Below, piece by piece: positions 39,601-45,358 of a stretch of DNA of 64,000 bases. The stretch lies in NCBI GenBank assembly GCA_016169945.1, contig JADLSH010000271.1:1-64000 (forward strand), in the 5' to 3' direction. The translations under genes and the position numbers were made by a program. The notes under the pieces were generated by a model. It saw only the letters and a list, made by a program, of their open reading frames with translations. It was not told the origin of the DNA and ran no database searches. The stretch is from Trachythela sp. YZ-2020. Its lineage: Eukaryota; Cnidaria; Anthozoa; Malacalcyonacea; Clavulariidae. Position 1 is the first letter of the stretch; each line of letters starts with the position of its first letter.

Positions 39601-40754
39601 TTCTCGGTTACAAGGCAATTTACATTGTGAATGTATAATTGAAAGCGTTTTGTGGCTATGAAATCTTCTTCGTATCTAAATTTAGGTGGTCCTTTGGTGT
39701 TTTACTTTGGGAAATCTTCACATTGGGTAAGTATATTTCGCTATTTTCAATTAATTTCACCAATTCTAAACAGAGCCAATATAGCTGTGTTTTTAAAGTG
39801 TTATGTCGAGTTTACCATCATTCTGTAAAACACACCGCGTTAAAGGTCGAACTATATTCTCAATAATTTGCAGAAGATAATCATTAGTATGATATGTTTC
39901 TCTAGGTGGGACACCTTACCCAGAAATGTGTGCTAATGAAGTATATCAATTCTTGTCGAGTGGAAAACGAATGGAACCACCCAATCATTGTCCTAACGAA
40001 ATGTAAGTAAGAAACTAGCCGATGTGACTAAAACTTTTCAATAAAAAAACCCAATTAAAATGTAAAAAATGATTCAACTCGTGACGCGATAGATATCCAA
40101 AATAGATAGCCTATTCTAGTTAAACCGTATGAAATACATAAACCATTAACAAAATTCCACATGCCTAAGTATTATAAATAATTGCGCATGGTCCGACGAA
40201 AACTATAAGGCAGAAAAGTTAAGAAAGAAAGTTCAGTTCAATATGGGGAAGGATATAGCACTGCAATGATTCTGCATAGAAATGGTTATCTTAAATATAT
40301 CGTAATTTCGCATTATTGTTCGTCATGCATACCAAACCACTGTTTTAGATACAAAACCTTATACTAAAGTAAATAAATGAATTAATACTAATATTGCGTT
40401 TACAGCTTCAATGTTATGTCTACGTGTTGGAATGAAAATCCCAAAGACCGGCCGACTTTTCGCAGTTTAGAAGAAATGCTGTACGAAATACATGGTTGTA
40501 AAGAAATGATAAAGGTTTGTGCGGAATATTTAGCAATTGGCTTGGTTTCATGGCGTTTTTAAAATCTGGCTACTTAGCCCTTTTAGATGCATCAATCGTT
40601 CCCATATGCTAAAATGATCGTCAAAATATTTTTTCTTAATTAACTGTAGACCAACAACGACGACATCGTGAATAGTTGTCCAAATACACCTACGAAACCG
40701 GATTTGATTGAATCAGAAGAAGAGAACGTAAACGAACCATTTCTCCCAATTTGA
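12580..40754 (+). CDS. EGF/Ig receptor tyrosine kinase gene, FGFR/RET-like kinase (16 exons seen, 5-prime end missing)
   Basis: The product should be a single-pass cell-surface receptor that binds a ligand through EGF and Ig modules and phosphorylates tyrosine inside the cell. Exons: 12580-12693, 13256-13363, 24434-24721, 25327-25635, 27672-27998, 28351-28626, 29078-29342, 30267-30460, 34960-35067, 36182-36381, 38216-38338, 39269-39339, 39686-39726, 39906-40002, 40406-40514, 40650-40754. All have AG/GT borders. The extracellular exons are phase 1-1, the classic shuffled-module phase. The visible coding length is about 910 codons; the signal-peptide exon must lie upstream. Kinase landmarks are [18 protein letters not shown] and DFG. 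The order EGF-EGF-Ig4-TM-kinase is not that of vertebrate FGFR, VEGFR or TIE. One-base frame breaks in exons 7 and 8 stop the frame as written; see those entries. The broken frame means the locus is either affected by assembly error or recently inactivated. Confidence 0.88.
13256..13363 (+). CDS. Receptor kinase exon 2: degenerate EGF module 2
   Basis: Acceptor ttttcag, donor caag/gtaact, phase 1-1, 36 codons. It opens with the calcium-binding-EGF style [11 protein letters not shown]. Only five cysteines are present: the fifth EGF cysteine, expected two residues after YKC, is replaced ([11 protein letters not shown]). This leaves an unpaired cysteine if the fold is otherwise kept. Confidence 0.85.
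13364..14904. other. Intron 2, first part: nothing recognised
   Basis: This is the first part of the 11-kb intron between EGF module 2 and Ig module 1. I see no exon, repeat pair or RNA gene here. The remainder of the intron holds the elements listed separately between 14,905 and 24,090. Confidence 0.5.
14905..15640 (-). repeat. 0.7-kb dispersed repeat with mini first exon, copy 3
   Basis: The reverse complement matches copies 1 and 2: the atttacacccgggtat-type block at 15,590-15,640, aRagtcttcaaaacaagat, the donor region, and the actagaaatacactcatgcag end at about 14,905. On the minus strand an ATG at 15,363 opens 13 codons ([13 protein letters not shown]) that end at a gtaagtg donor (phase 0), the same arrangement as the other copies. 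The region upstream of the ATG (15,480-15,660) is rich in CpG, which suits a promoter. It sits in antisense orientation within a kinase-gene intron. Confidence 0.65.
15945..16290 (+). pseudogene. LINE reverse transcriptase fragment
   Basis: The + strand first reads [19 protein letters not shown], the linker that precedes the RT domain in many non-LTR elements. After a frame change it reads [20 protein letters not shown] at about 16,134-16,195, corresponding to the K-aa-GPD/S motif at the start of RT. The copy ends near 16,290 and is immediately followed by a foldback element. It differs from the LINE at 4.6-7.0 kb and probably belongs to another family. Confidence 0.7.
16336..16746. mobile_element. 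Foldback (MITE-like) element
   Basis: The left arm from agggtttgaat at 16,336 to about 16,455 is mirrored by the right arm from about 16,625 to 16,746. Shared words include cgaaaacgacatcggtgacc and caactgccgttgctatgg in inverted order. The arms are about 120 bp with minor mismatches. The AT-rich centre also pairs partly (taattgagta near 16,530 and 16,583). No coding capacity. Confidence 0.85.
17087..19345 (+). mobile_element. hAT-family DNA transposon, probable autonomous copy
   Basis: The proposed left end caggggcgcacatttg at 17,092 resembles the hAT-type end caggggcgtaaatg at 22,884. Both are followed by repeated agtcggtc words (17,118-17,190 here). The element contains a transposase pseudogene with the hAT dimerisation domain. 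The right end is uncertain; G-rich runs at 19,265-19,320 followed by ctttggcccttcc are typical of such ends, but I could not match a terminal repeat or target duplication. Confidence 0.6.
17704..18988 (+). pseudogene. hAT transposase (ZMYM1-like), frame broken twice
   Basis: This is the catalytic and dimerisation part of an hAT-type transposase, the enzyme that cuts and pastes the element. The frame to 18,282 contains [19 protein letters not shown] and [20 protein letters not shown], typical of the ZMYM1/TTF-type hAT group. The frame continues in another phase from about 18,284 to 18,444, and in a third from 18,443 to 18,988. The last frame ends with the C-terminal dimerisation domain: [20 protein letters not shown], then [10 protein letters not shown] and [10 protein letters not shown]. 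The two breaks, near 18,280 and 18,442, each look like a one-base change in otherwise clean coding sequence. The N-terminal zinc finger and start were not found. It lies within a kinase-gene intron on the same strand. Confidence 0.85.
19346..20175. other. No gene recognised
   Basis: There is one small open frame at 19,866-20,069 with a Pro/Asp-rich segment ([17 protein letters not shown]). No acceptor/donor pair or known domain supports it as an exon. Otherwise this is AT-rich non-coding sequence bordering the tandem array. Confidence 0.4.
20176..21870 (+). repeat. Three perfect tandem copies of a 565-bp unit
   Basis: Units lie at 20,176-20,740, 20,741-21,305 and 21,306-21,870. Each begins taatacatcgttttatagag and ends tttgttagtgtctgc. 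By eye all three are identical, including homopolymers. The unit has no long open frame and matches no rRNA, snRNA or tRNA that I know. It holds a tata motif (catatatagtc) and a tgtagctacaa word. The array ends exactly where the PIF1 helicase relic begins. It is either a very recent tandem amplification or an assembly artefact. Confidence 0.9.
21880..22830 (-). pseudogene. PIF1-type helicase relic (Helitron-like or free PIF1 family)
   Basis: On the minus strand the order is: [20 protein letters not shown] followed by GTGKTYLF, a Walker A P-loop (about 22,720); then TATTGIAAF, then [12 protein letters not shown] (about 22,530). After a frame change come ESVAKYN-like (here KNSVAKYN), [22 protein letters not shown] and [10 protein letters not shown]. 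These are successive motifs of PIF1/RecD-like helicases. Roughly 60 residues that normally carry the Walker B DE motif are missing between TTGIAAF and DFAQLP. Several stops and frame changes are present and the C-terminal motifs are cut off at the 565-bp array. This family spreads with Helitrons and other elements; I see no Rep domain, so the carrier is undecided. Confidence 0.8.
22884..24090. mobile_element. Probable non-autonomous hAT-like element
   Basis: The left end caggggcgtaaatgt (22,884) and the right end, which reads cagcaatggcgtacatatcg on the other strand (about 24,090), share the CAGnnnnGCGTA pattern. Both ends carry agtcggtct-type words just inside (22,939-22,975 and 24,010-24,035), as does the transposase-bearing copy at 17,087. 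The interior has no transposase. Two anonymous frames (23,273-23,606) are not supported as genes. Confidence 0.45.
24434..24721 (+). CDS. Receptor kinase exon 3: Ig module 1
   Basis: Acceptor aatacag, donor aaag/gtgaag, phase 1-1, 96 codons. Ig landmarks: B-strand Cys in LFNCAV, the buried Trp in VTLWFARR, and the F-strand signature DKGVYICKV. The segment is basic. Six potential N-X-S/T-type sites or near-sites suggest an extracellular position. Confidence 0.85.
24722..25326. other. Intron 3: nothing recognised
   Basis: AT-rich intron without exon or element that I can support. A short minus-strand frame at 25,016-25,201 has no recognisable motif. Confidence 0.5.
25327..25635 (+). CDS. Receptor kinase exon 4: Ig module 2
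   Basis: Acceptor tttcag, donor taaag/gtaatg, phase 1-1, 103 codons. B-strand Cys in VKLMCEAG, Trp in YRFTWYKV, and F-strand signature [11 protein letters not shown]. This is the most canonical Ig module in the gene. Confidence 0.9.
25636..26300. other. Intron 4, first part: nothing recognised
   Basis: Non-coding sequence between Ig module 2 and the dispersed repeat starting near 26,300. No motif or repeat pair found. Confidence 0.45.
26300..27340 (+). repeat. Dispersed repeat, also present at 61.0 kb, with internal duplication
   Basis: A block of about 180 bp is duplicated inside: gggcaataa-acgtatttct, ggtattattatacaaggtag, gattagcg and agcagtcacgcaacttg occur near 26,385-26,475 and near 26,570-26,670. 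The block cacgcaactt-agataa-gttatctgctagc also occurs at about 61,070-61,115. The downstream block taaattaggtttctaat through actaaacgttgttttg (27,185-27,275) matches 61,245-61,335. The shared order over about 400-900 bp shows one repeat family. No coding capacity. Confidence 0.7.
27672..27998 (+). CDS. Receptor kinase exon 5: Ig module 3, unusual cysteines
   Basis: Acceptor aaacag, donor tacg/gtaatg, phase 1-1, 109 codons. The module starts with RKPEVRIPN and has the Trp pair PDIYWWKS and the F-strand signature [13 protein letters not shown]. The canonical B-strand cysteine is absent (EIFSLSYSV). Two other cysteines ([11 protein letters not shown]) lie in the central loop. The disulphide pattern must therefore be atypical. 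Confidence 0.85.
28351..28626 (+). CDS. Receptor kinase exon 6: Ig module 4, membrane proximal
   Basis: Acceptor ctttacag, donor gaaa/gtaagc, phase 1-1, 92 codons. B-strand Cys in IINCTLK, Trp in VVYTWYSC, and F-strand [18 protein letters not shown]. An extra Cys pair ([10 protein letters not shown]) may form a local disulphide. Confidence 0.88.
28627..29077. other. Intron 6: nothing recognised
   Basis: Short AT-rich intron. No element or exon supported. Confidence 0.5.
29078..29342 (+). CDS. Receptor kinase exon 7: transmembrane and juxtamembrane, one-base frame break
   Basis: Acceptor gaatag, donor ttg/gtaggt. After [10 protein letters not shown] comes a hydrophobic helix ([15 protein letters not shown] and on to SSFVLY) and the stop-transfer RRKK. 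Shortly after KKLY the frame as written reaches a stop at 29,239-29,241. The rest of the exon reads cleanly in the +1 frame: [13 protein letters not shown], then [15 protein letters not shown], the normal lead-in to a kinase domain. The exon is 265 nt, one more than the phases of its neighbours allow. So one extra base lies at about 29,206-29,222, through sequencing error or a real mutation. YMEM contains a YxxM motif, a possible PI3-kinase SH2 site. Confidence 0.85.
29343..30266. other. Intron 7 with low-complexity sequence
   Basis: Contains a pyrimidine-rich stretch (29,715-29,785) and a short accaatgtac-type repeat at 29,925-29,960. Open frames at 29,703-30,156 have no recognisable motif and are likely chance or repeat-derived. 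Confidence 0.4.
30267..30460 (+). CDS. Receptor kinase exon 8: P-loop and VAVK lysine, one-base frame break
   Basis: Acceptor tttttcag, donor taaag/gttcga (a weak donor). The exon begins [11 protein letters not shown], the glycine-rich ATP loop. It then continues in another frame with [14 protein letters not shown] and ends KVAVKKIK, which holds the ATP-binding lysine. The exon is 194 nt, one fewer than the flanking phases require. A single base is therefore missing near 30,306-30,314. Compared with FGFR, the loop between the AE-xIGI segment and VAVK is about 24 residues longer and Arg-rich. Confidence 0.85.
30541..30910. mobile_element. Foldback element(s) in intron 8
   Basis: cttatttactgacgccgagg at 30,542 and the words around gtgtgttttgtgg are mirrored by ccacaaaacacactg and gtttcagtaaataag up to 30,681. 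This gives a hairpin of about 140 bp with a loop near cgaagccgagg. A second inverted word, ttgttatataccaa (30,684), is mirrored at 30,893-30,906, so the element may extend to about 30,910. No coding content. Confidence 0.75.
31351..31905 (+). repeat. Left terminal inverted repeat
   Basis: Reverse-complement matches to 34,290-34,818 include gcatgatcattagcg, tgctgagttcagca, ttgtatttcgctcgtagaaaagatatacaatggctcg (in parts) and ccaatatagc. Outermost words are tacagta on both sides. Divergence by eye is moderate with small indels. It contains clusters of catatgag and cgcatgat words. Confidence 0.7.
31821..32450 (-). pseudogene. Linker gene of the Polinton-like element, left arm copy
   Basis: Minus-strand frames read [14 protein letters not shown] near 32,300-32,345. 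A Pro-rich segment follows ([16 protein letters not shown], 32,073-32,270). After an in-frame stop comes a charged segment, [20 protein letters not shown], then [15 protein letters not shown] (31,821-32,069). The right arm has a homologous start at 33,883-34,077. I do not know the function. Stops and frame changes make it a pseudogene. Confidence 0.55.
32531..32713 (-). pseudogene. C2H2-like zinc-finger fragment, left arm
   Basis: The minus-strand frame begins near the minisatellite edge with [20 protein letters not shown], a single C2H2-like finger (C-x2-C, then His) followed by a basic stretch. A mirrored, more damaged copy lies at about 33,292-33,380 in the right arm. The frame ends at 32,531, and the segment beyond aligns with the tail of the ATPase relic of the right arm, so an internal deletion is likely. 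Confidence 0.5.
32716..33215. repeat. 21-bp minisatellite between the two arms
   Basis: About 24 diverged units of the form ttgaatcctaagattgaatc. Because 21 is divisible by three, repetitive frames open on both strands (KIESLNP heptads on +, NDSILGF heptads on -). These frames are by-products rather than genes. The array fills the centre of the inverted-arm structure. Confidence 0.9.
33350..33882 (+). pseudogene. Packaging-ATPase relic (A32/FtsK-HerA-like) of the Polinton-like element
   Basis: The + strand reads [13 protein letters not shown] at 33,538-33,576, a Walker B strand with acidic residues, then [11 protein letters not shown] and NHRNL. In shifted frames it reads SLNAHYIVL, then [20 protein letters not shown] and [13 protein letters not shown]. 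This order is that of the DNA-packaging ATPase of polinton-like elements. At least three stops and two frame changes are present. The Walker A segment upstream is not readable. Confidence 0.65.
33883..34077 (+). pseudogene. Linker gene of the Polinton-like element, right arm copy
   Basis: The frame carries [15 protein letters not shown] and [13 protein letters not shown], matching the left-arm gene ([14 protein letters not shown]) in inverted orientation. It directly follows the ATPase relic. Translation ends at 34,077. Function unknown. Confidence 0.55.
34290..34818 (-). repeat. Right terminal inverted repeat
   Basis: Mirror of 31,351-31,905. Contains a (gatt)n run at 34,457-34,478 that is absent from the left repeat. 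Ends tactgta at 34,818 against tacagta on the left. Confidence 0.7.
34960..35067 (+). CDS. Receptor kinase exon 9: alpha-C helix
   Basis: Acceptor gttgcag, donor aaaag/gtaagc, phase 1-1, 36 codons. Reads [20 protein letters not shown] then ILGACTKG. The Glu of QSEL is the alpha-C glutamate that pairs with the VAVK lysine. The [12 protein letters not shown] strand closely resembles FGFR-type kinases. Confidence 0.9.
35090..35800 (+). repeat. Possible fourth, diverged copy of the 0.7-kb repeat
   Basis: The start has a tcgctcactatttacatccg block like the gctcgaatatttacatccg of copy 2. The end, gggttgctacatgcatgtatttctggta, resembles the end of copy 2 (gcatgcatgtatttctagta). The middle does not align convincingly and no ATG/donor pair is seen at the expected place. 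It lies in intron 9. Confidence 0.3.
36182..36381 (+). CDS. Receptor kinase exon 10: hinge and short kinase insert
   Basis: Acceptor tcaacag, donor ggaag/gtaata, phase 1 to 0. Reads [20 protein letters not shown], the hinge with a Met gatekeeper (before EY). A short kinase insert follows, then [19 protein letters not shown], the alpha-E helix. The insert length is FGFR-like rather than PDGFR/VEGFR-like. The open frame continues well into the intron (to 36,758 in another phase), but the next exon requires the splice at 36,381. Confidence 0.9.
36382..37790. other. Intron 10, repeat-like left part
   Basis: From about 36,765 the sequence (gagcaatttgattggctaat, cgcaataaagcacgg) looks like the body of an element that ends with the hairpin at 37,793-37,932. 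I could not prove a matching end. No coding exon. Confidence 0.35.
37793..37932. mobile_element. Hairpin/foldback element
   Basis: gttatggtgtaataatgcac at 37,793 is mirrored to 37,932. The arms are about 63 bp with few mismatches, including gggaatgttgggagaatac and gtgtaaaacac, around a short centre (tcggctacgcctc). Non-coding. Located in intron 10. Confidence 0.85.
38216..38338 (+). CDS. Receptor kinase exon 11: catalytic loop and DFG
   Basis: Acceptor tcgtag, donor gaca/gtaagt, phase 0-0, 41 codons. Contains [14 protein letters not shown] (catalytic Asp, tyrosine-kinase-type AAR) and [17 protein letters not shown] (metal-binding Asp and activation loop with three tyrosines). Confidence 0.95.
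38339..39268. other. Intron 11: nothing recognised
   Basis: Non-coding sequence with no repeat pair or exon that I can support. The open frame to 38,494 is read-through of exon 11 sequence in another phase. Confidence 0.5.
39269..39339 (+). CDS. Receptor kinase exon 12: activation segment end
   Basis: Acceptor ttctag, donor gacgt/gtaagt, phase 0 to 2. Reads [18 protein letters not shown] then TEKSD. The usual APE motif is AIE, as in RET. Confidence 0.93.
39686..39726 (+). CDS. Receptor kinase exon 13: alpha-F micro-exon
   Basis: A 41-nt exon, acceptor tttag, donor ttgg/gtaagt. Reads [15 protein letters not shown], the alpha-F helix after the conserved SD. It is too short to stand out as an open frame, but the phases (2 in, 1 out) fit both neighbours. 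Confidence 0.93.
39906..40002 (+). CDS. Receptor kinase exon 14: C-lobe
   Basis: Acceptor tctctag, donor gaaat/gtaagt, phase 1 to 2. Reads [20 protein letters not shown] then [11 protein letters not shown], alpha-G region of tyrosine kinases. Confidence 0.93.
40406..40514 (+). CDS. Receptor kinase exon 15: C-lobe end
   Basis: Acceptor tttacag, donor aaag/gtttgt, phase 2 to 0. Reads [20 protein letters not shown], with the CW and the DRPTF arginine motif that closes tyrosine kinase domains, followed by [10 protein letters not shown]. Confidence 0.93.
40650..40754 (+). CDS. Receptor kinase exon 16: short acidic C-tail and stop
   Basis: Acceptor aactgtag; 34 codons and tga at 40,752-40,754. 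The tail is short, acidic ([10 protein letters not shown]) and lacks tyrosine, so docking sites would have to lie in the juxtamembrane or activation segment. Confidence 0.85.
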   Translation, partial: TNNDDIVNSCPNTPTKPDLIESEEENVNEPFLPI

Positions 40755-41015
40755 CATAAAATATAAACGTCGTTTCAAGTAGTACTTCGTTACAACTTAC
40801 AACTAGTATATAAATTATTGAACTACTTATAAAGCTAAACATTTGGATAAACCATTAGAATCCTTACTAGAAGAACTATTCCAATATAATAACCAATACA
40901 CTTAAATGCCAACAGAGGTTGATTATCAACCGCGGGCGAAACTGCAATATAGAACTAGAAATTCTTGTGATACATGATAGTTGAACACGTCAGCCAGTCA
41001 ATCTGGAAGAGAAAA

Positions 41016-41021
41016 AATAAA
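41016..41021 (+). promoter_or_regulatory. Candidate poly(A) signal of the receptor kinase gene
   Basis: aataaa 262 bp after the stop codon, in an A-rich context. It is the first canonical hexamer that I noticed downstream. It implies a 3-prime UTR of about 280 nt. Confidence 0.4.
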
Positions 41022-43254
41022 CATTTCTCGAGTTTGAGCGCAGTCTCTTCGTTAAGAGAGTTGTATGTCGGGAAATATGTCTTTTTTCTCCTCTATATTA
41101 CCTTGTTGAGGTTTTCATGCAAGAACTATTTATAACAAAAAATTACCCATTGCCACCAATCCACATTTTGGACAAATCACATCTTGACCATGCAAATTTT
41201 GTCCTACTCAGCACTACGTAAAACAGCTTTCTAACTCACCGTTGCAACTTGGCTATGGTGACTTCAAAGCAGTCATGTGACTTGACCGAGTACTGAAGCC
41301 TGTTCCCATCCGCTGTCTGTAGTCCGGAGTTGGCTATTTCAGAATCCCTAATCTGAGTAAAGATAGAGACAATATCAACCAACCATTTAGCTAATATTTT
41401 TCATAATTTTATGAGTGAATGGGTGGCAATGGGTATATGAGCACCCGTTAGTTCACGCGATCTATTTAATAATACCTGCATTGTATTAGTATGTGCCAAT
41501 AGCTAGCTACGGTACGTTGTATAGACAGTTTGCATTTGGAAATAATCAGTAAAGGACTAAAAATGGAATATAGTAATTGTAGAAATTGTTGGAATCTAAT
41601 TATGGTTGAATTAAGAAAGTAGTTAAGCATTTGATCGAAGTAACTTGCAACTTATAATGAAAGTATAGTCAATAAGAATGCAACAGAAAAGAGATATCTT
41701 AAGCACAGAGGAGGGAAGTCAATGGCGTAGGAAACCGGTCTGTATCATACGGTGCTCGTGCCCACCCCCACCCCCTCCAATGTAGTATACTCTTGTCCCA
41801 GACCACAGTCGCAGATCATCAACGAAATCACTGGCGTTACACCACCTTATATATATATAACCGCCGTGATACATATAAAAATTTCTTGATTCACGCATCG
41901 AGAAAAGCGTTAAACACGAAACTTTCAAAATTCGCTCGAAATGTTGCTCGCTCGAGCTATCAATATTAAATTAGCCAGTCACTTTATTTAAATTAGCTCA
42001 ATATTTTCTTTGCAAACTTTTCCCATATAGATGTTTAATATGAAAATACCTAAAAGTTCGCAATCTTCAGGACCGTTATAGCTATTGTAGCCATGGTAAC
42101 GTCAAATATACGGTTGCTATCTCCTCTTATGAAAGCTTTTCCTTTATTGAAAATAAGTGATTTTCTAGCGAGTTGTTCGTCTTCGGTTAATTTTGTAATG
42201 TTTGAGGCTCAAGATAATGCTTTGCGGGAGTCGAGTAAGTTTTTCGATGGGAAACTAAACAGTAGTGTGCCTGCTCTTTGTATCTGCGCTAGCAAATATA
42301 TATATTGCTATCGAATATCTAATGTAATGAAATTCAACGAGGCAATCAGCGACAGCTATTTTAAAGTGACGTAATGTTACTCTATGATATCTACCACTGA
42401 GCTATACTGTTACTCGAGGAACTGGTGCTAATGTCAGCCAAGCAGAAAAGTGTCGGCAAAAACATGGCGGATTTTGGCATTTTCTGACGCCACTGGTTCT
42501 AGTTGACCATGGTAATTTCCACTGACCATTGCTCATTTTGAGCCCCTTACAATCTTCACAACCTCCTGGTTTTGCAAAAATATTTTAGCTTTGTGCTGTA
42601 AATTCGCGTTGGTTTCGACATTTCCACATAGGTTTTCAACTCTTGACCTTTTATCCAAAGATGTGAAAGACGTACACGTTATTCCCATCCGTAAAAGACA
42701 ACAAAGAAATATTAAAACATCGAGAAATGTGGGCGAAGACGATATTTGAAGCCAGTAGGAATAGGCAAGAGACGTGAATTATTTCAGTATTTCACAGTTC
42801 ACATCGTGAAAAATTGGCATGCAAAACGATAAAATACACCCAATTTATTAAGAAAACAACTTAACTTCCTTGTACTGTGTAATGCATTATCTTAGCAAAC
42901 AGCGACCTGTATGTTTCACAATTTGCCAATTTGTTTGTACAAGCCAACTAAAATATCGTGCTATAAACTCAGTTTTACCCTTGAAGCAAGGGGGTGTTTT
43001 ATGTTACATTTTTAGTTCATACCATTTATTGTGTTGTCGGTTGCTTGTATGGATTTAAGTAGCATTTATTAAGTGGCACGGGGTTTTACATTTTATTTTT
43101 CTGCATCCAGCCCACATGATACCCCCGGGATTTTGCATATTTTTTTCTTCGTCCAGCCCACATGCAACCCCCAGGCTTTTTCATTTTATTTTTCTCCAAC
43201 GATCTCAAAGGTAAAAGAAGAGAGGTAAAACCTTAGTTGGATTAAGTACAATAT

Positions 43255-43260
<6 letters not shown>
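41022..43260. other. Intergenic stretch between the two host genes
   Basis: I expected 5-prime exons of the GTF3C2-like gene here but found none that I trust. Two weak candidates: an ATG frame at 42,093-42,235 ending near a gtaagt (MVTSNIRLLSPLMKAFP), and an open stretch 42,650-42,749 after an ag (FSTLDLLSKDVKDVHVIPIR). Neither joins in phase to the exon at 45,245. A (TA)n tract lies at 41,848-41,861. Confidence 0.4.
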
Positions 43261-43269
<9 letters not shown>

Positions 43270-43286
<17 letters not shown>

Positions 43287-43372
43287 GTAGAGACCTTACG
43301 GAATTGAACCTGCGGGCCTGCGGTCTAACCAACTGAACTACAAAGTCCAGTTGCTCAGCATTAACCTGAAGT
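43270..43372 (-). mobile_element. tRNA-derived SINE, copy 1
   Basis: On the minus strand it starts agcaactggactttgtag, with an A-box-like tagttcagttggttaga and a B-box-like ggttcaattcc, spaced as in a tRNA. It is followed by a non-tRNA body (tctactttactctg). Pol III promoter boxes without a foldable complete tRNA indicate a SINE. Confidence 0.6.
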
Positions 43373-43501
43373 TCGGTATATAAGATGGGAGTGATGCCAG
43401 TATAATATGGTGTATGGGTAAATATCAAGATTTTTCTCGGCATCTCGTTCGATAGGATTATTAAATTAGTAGAATGTGTTAGAAGATGGATTATTTGAGC
43501 G

Positions 43502-43628
43502 GAAATTTATATACATTTTTAGACCTACCTTTTGCGAAAAATGCAACTTAGGTAATCTGGCAGGAATTGAATCTGTGGCCCTGTGATTCCGGTACAGCGC
43601 TCTGACCAACTTAGTCCAGTTGCTCCAA
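43502..43628 (-). mobile_element. tRNA-derived SINE, copy 2
   Basis: The minus strand reads agcaactggactaagttgg, then gtaccggaatcacagggcc, a B box gattcaattcc, then ccagattacctaagttgc and atttttcgcaaaaggtaggt. The tail attttttcgca-type block and cggaatc-cagggcc also occur in the copy at 60,155. The head matches copy 1 about 250 bp away. Confidence 0.7.
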
Positions 43629-43639
43629 CAATATTATCC

Positions 43640-44054
43640 TGTTATGAATAAAGCTCCTAATTACCATTTTAAACAGTAGCATGGCAAATATATAATATAT
43701 TTTATCACTTTCGAGTTTTATCTTGTTTGAATGTCCTATAAATATCTAGAAAATGTTCTAAAATTAACTAAAACTATAAGCTGTTAAATATCCCACAGAG
43801 GACAAAATCTGTATACAATTTATACACCTAACTTCACAGTACTATAAATGATAACATAAAATGCTGTTTTAAATAAGTTGAAACAACCTGAAAATTTTTT
43901 TTATCAAAACAAGCATGAGACTATCCATTTGTCTATAATGCGATGTTCTGGGAATGGCTGAAGGAACATTTAGTTTTTTTCGGATTTCAAGGGATGTATA
44001 GATATTATAAGTTATAATTATAGAAAATGGTTAGGAAACCTATATTCGGCGGTT
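43640..44054. other. No gene recognised
   Basis: AT-rich non-coding sequence between a SINE and a foldback element. Confidence 0.5.
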
Positions 44055-44697
44055 GAGTAGGATAAAACTACCTGAAAAATACAATAAAAACTTCGACGTT
44101 TCGAGCGAAGGCCCTTCGTCTGAAAGTTAGTAGCGTGAGTCGGGGGAAAACATGTGCTTTTATAGTGAATACAAAAGGGATCACGTGATCACGTCAACAG
44201 GTTATCGCCAGACATTTTAACACTGGCAATCACAGTGTTTCAGATATGAAAATTCGAGCTCAGTGTCCCATTTCTGGCAGTAATGATAGCCGTAAAAGGC
44301 AAGAAATGCGTCTCATTTCCCAACTTGGCACCATTCATCCTCACGGCATTAATGAGCGCTTCTCTTACATTTAACCCTTATCTGTTTATGCCTGCCATCA
44401 GCAGATACTCTACACCTCATCTCATACATAGTTCTATAATTTCTGATATACTTGTTTTCTTCGCTTGTCCTTACATGCTAATATATTTTTTAATGTGATT
44501 TCTATATTTTGTTTATAGTTTGTTTTGATTAAATCCATCTGATTGGTTTATTTTTATCACGTGATCACTTTTGTATTCACTATAAAAGCACATGTTTTCC
44601 CCCGTACCTCTTATTGTATTTTTCAGATATTTTTATCCTACTCCACTGGCGAATCTTCGTTAGACTCTACCTACACTGGCACCACGCGTTCGAGATA
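44055..44697. mobile_element. Foldback element of the cgaaggcccttcg family, copy 1
   Basis: The left end gagtaggataaaactacctg is mirrored at 44,620-44,643. A long inner block (gggggaaaacatgtgctttt, atagtgaatacaaaag, atcacgtgatcac) at 44,150-44,190 is mirrored at 44,555-44,605. The left arm carries cgacgtttcgagcgaaggcc then cttcgtctg. The interior gcgcttctcttacattta through atgcctgccatcagcaga is shared with the copy at 52,695. The trailing block cctacactggcaccac is also shared, so the element extends to about 44,697. Confidence 0.8.
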
Positions 44698-44699
44698 TT

Positions 44700-45244
44700 T
44701 AGGAAATAGATATTTAGCGCTGCAGGGCATCATATAGGTTTTGGCAGGGCAATTTTACCAGACACCCCCCTACCCTCAACGAAAAGGTGGTGGTTTCGCC
44801 CCTGTATACTTAAGGAGCAAACATGGAGGTTCAACGGGATTTGAACCGGTATATTATATTTTTACATATAACTAATTAAAATCTTGTTTTCAAAAGTAGT
44901 TAGTACGATTTTTGAAAGTAGTGTTTCGCAATGTTGGTTGATCCACTTTGGTTAATTTTAAACTGGAAATTGGAAAGTCGGAAAACACCCTGGTAAATTT
45001 TAAACAAAATGGATTAAATTCTAACCCGGTGCCTGGTAGTATATCAGCCTATAACCTGGTTAATTTAACCTGGTTAGACTTTTTGATTGATGTAGTAGAT
45101 AACCAGAAAATTTAACCGGGGAGGTTTACCTACCCAGAATAATCAATAATGTTTAGTTTAACCACGAAATGTTAACAAGGATGTTTTTTGAATGTGGTAG
45201 TTGGTAAATGAAATATGTGGTTGATCAATCGCTTGGCTTTGCAG
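44700..45244. other. No gene recognised; acceptor region of the next exon at its end
   Basis: Contains repeated aacctggttaatttaacc-like words (45,050-45,180) of low complexity. It ends in the pyrimidine-poor acceptor tggctttgcag. Confidence 0.4.
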
Positions 45245-45358
45245 GACAACCACTATTCCGATTGGACGAATGTCGTAGCCAGCGTTGATGCTGCAGGAGT
45301 AATTTCAATCAATTTTTTAACTGAAGGACTAGCCCAAAGAAACCGGAAAGTTAAAAGG
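45245..45358 (+). CDS. GTF3C2-like gene, exon a
   Basis: Acceptor tttgcag, donor aaaagg/gtaagc, 38 codons, phase 0-0. Reads HYSDWTNVVASVDAAGVISI then basic AQRNRKVKR. Confidence 0.65.

Noticed and set aside
42093..42235. First exon of the GTF3C2-like gene
   Set aside because: Starts with ATG and ends near gtaagt, but the phase does not fit the exon at 45,245 and the peptide has no WD pattern.
42650..42749. Internal exon with open frame after an ag
   Set aside because: Open for about 100 bp but ends in a stop without a donor and without homology.
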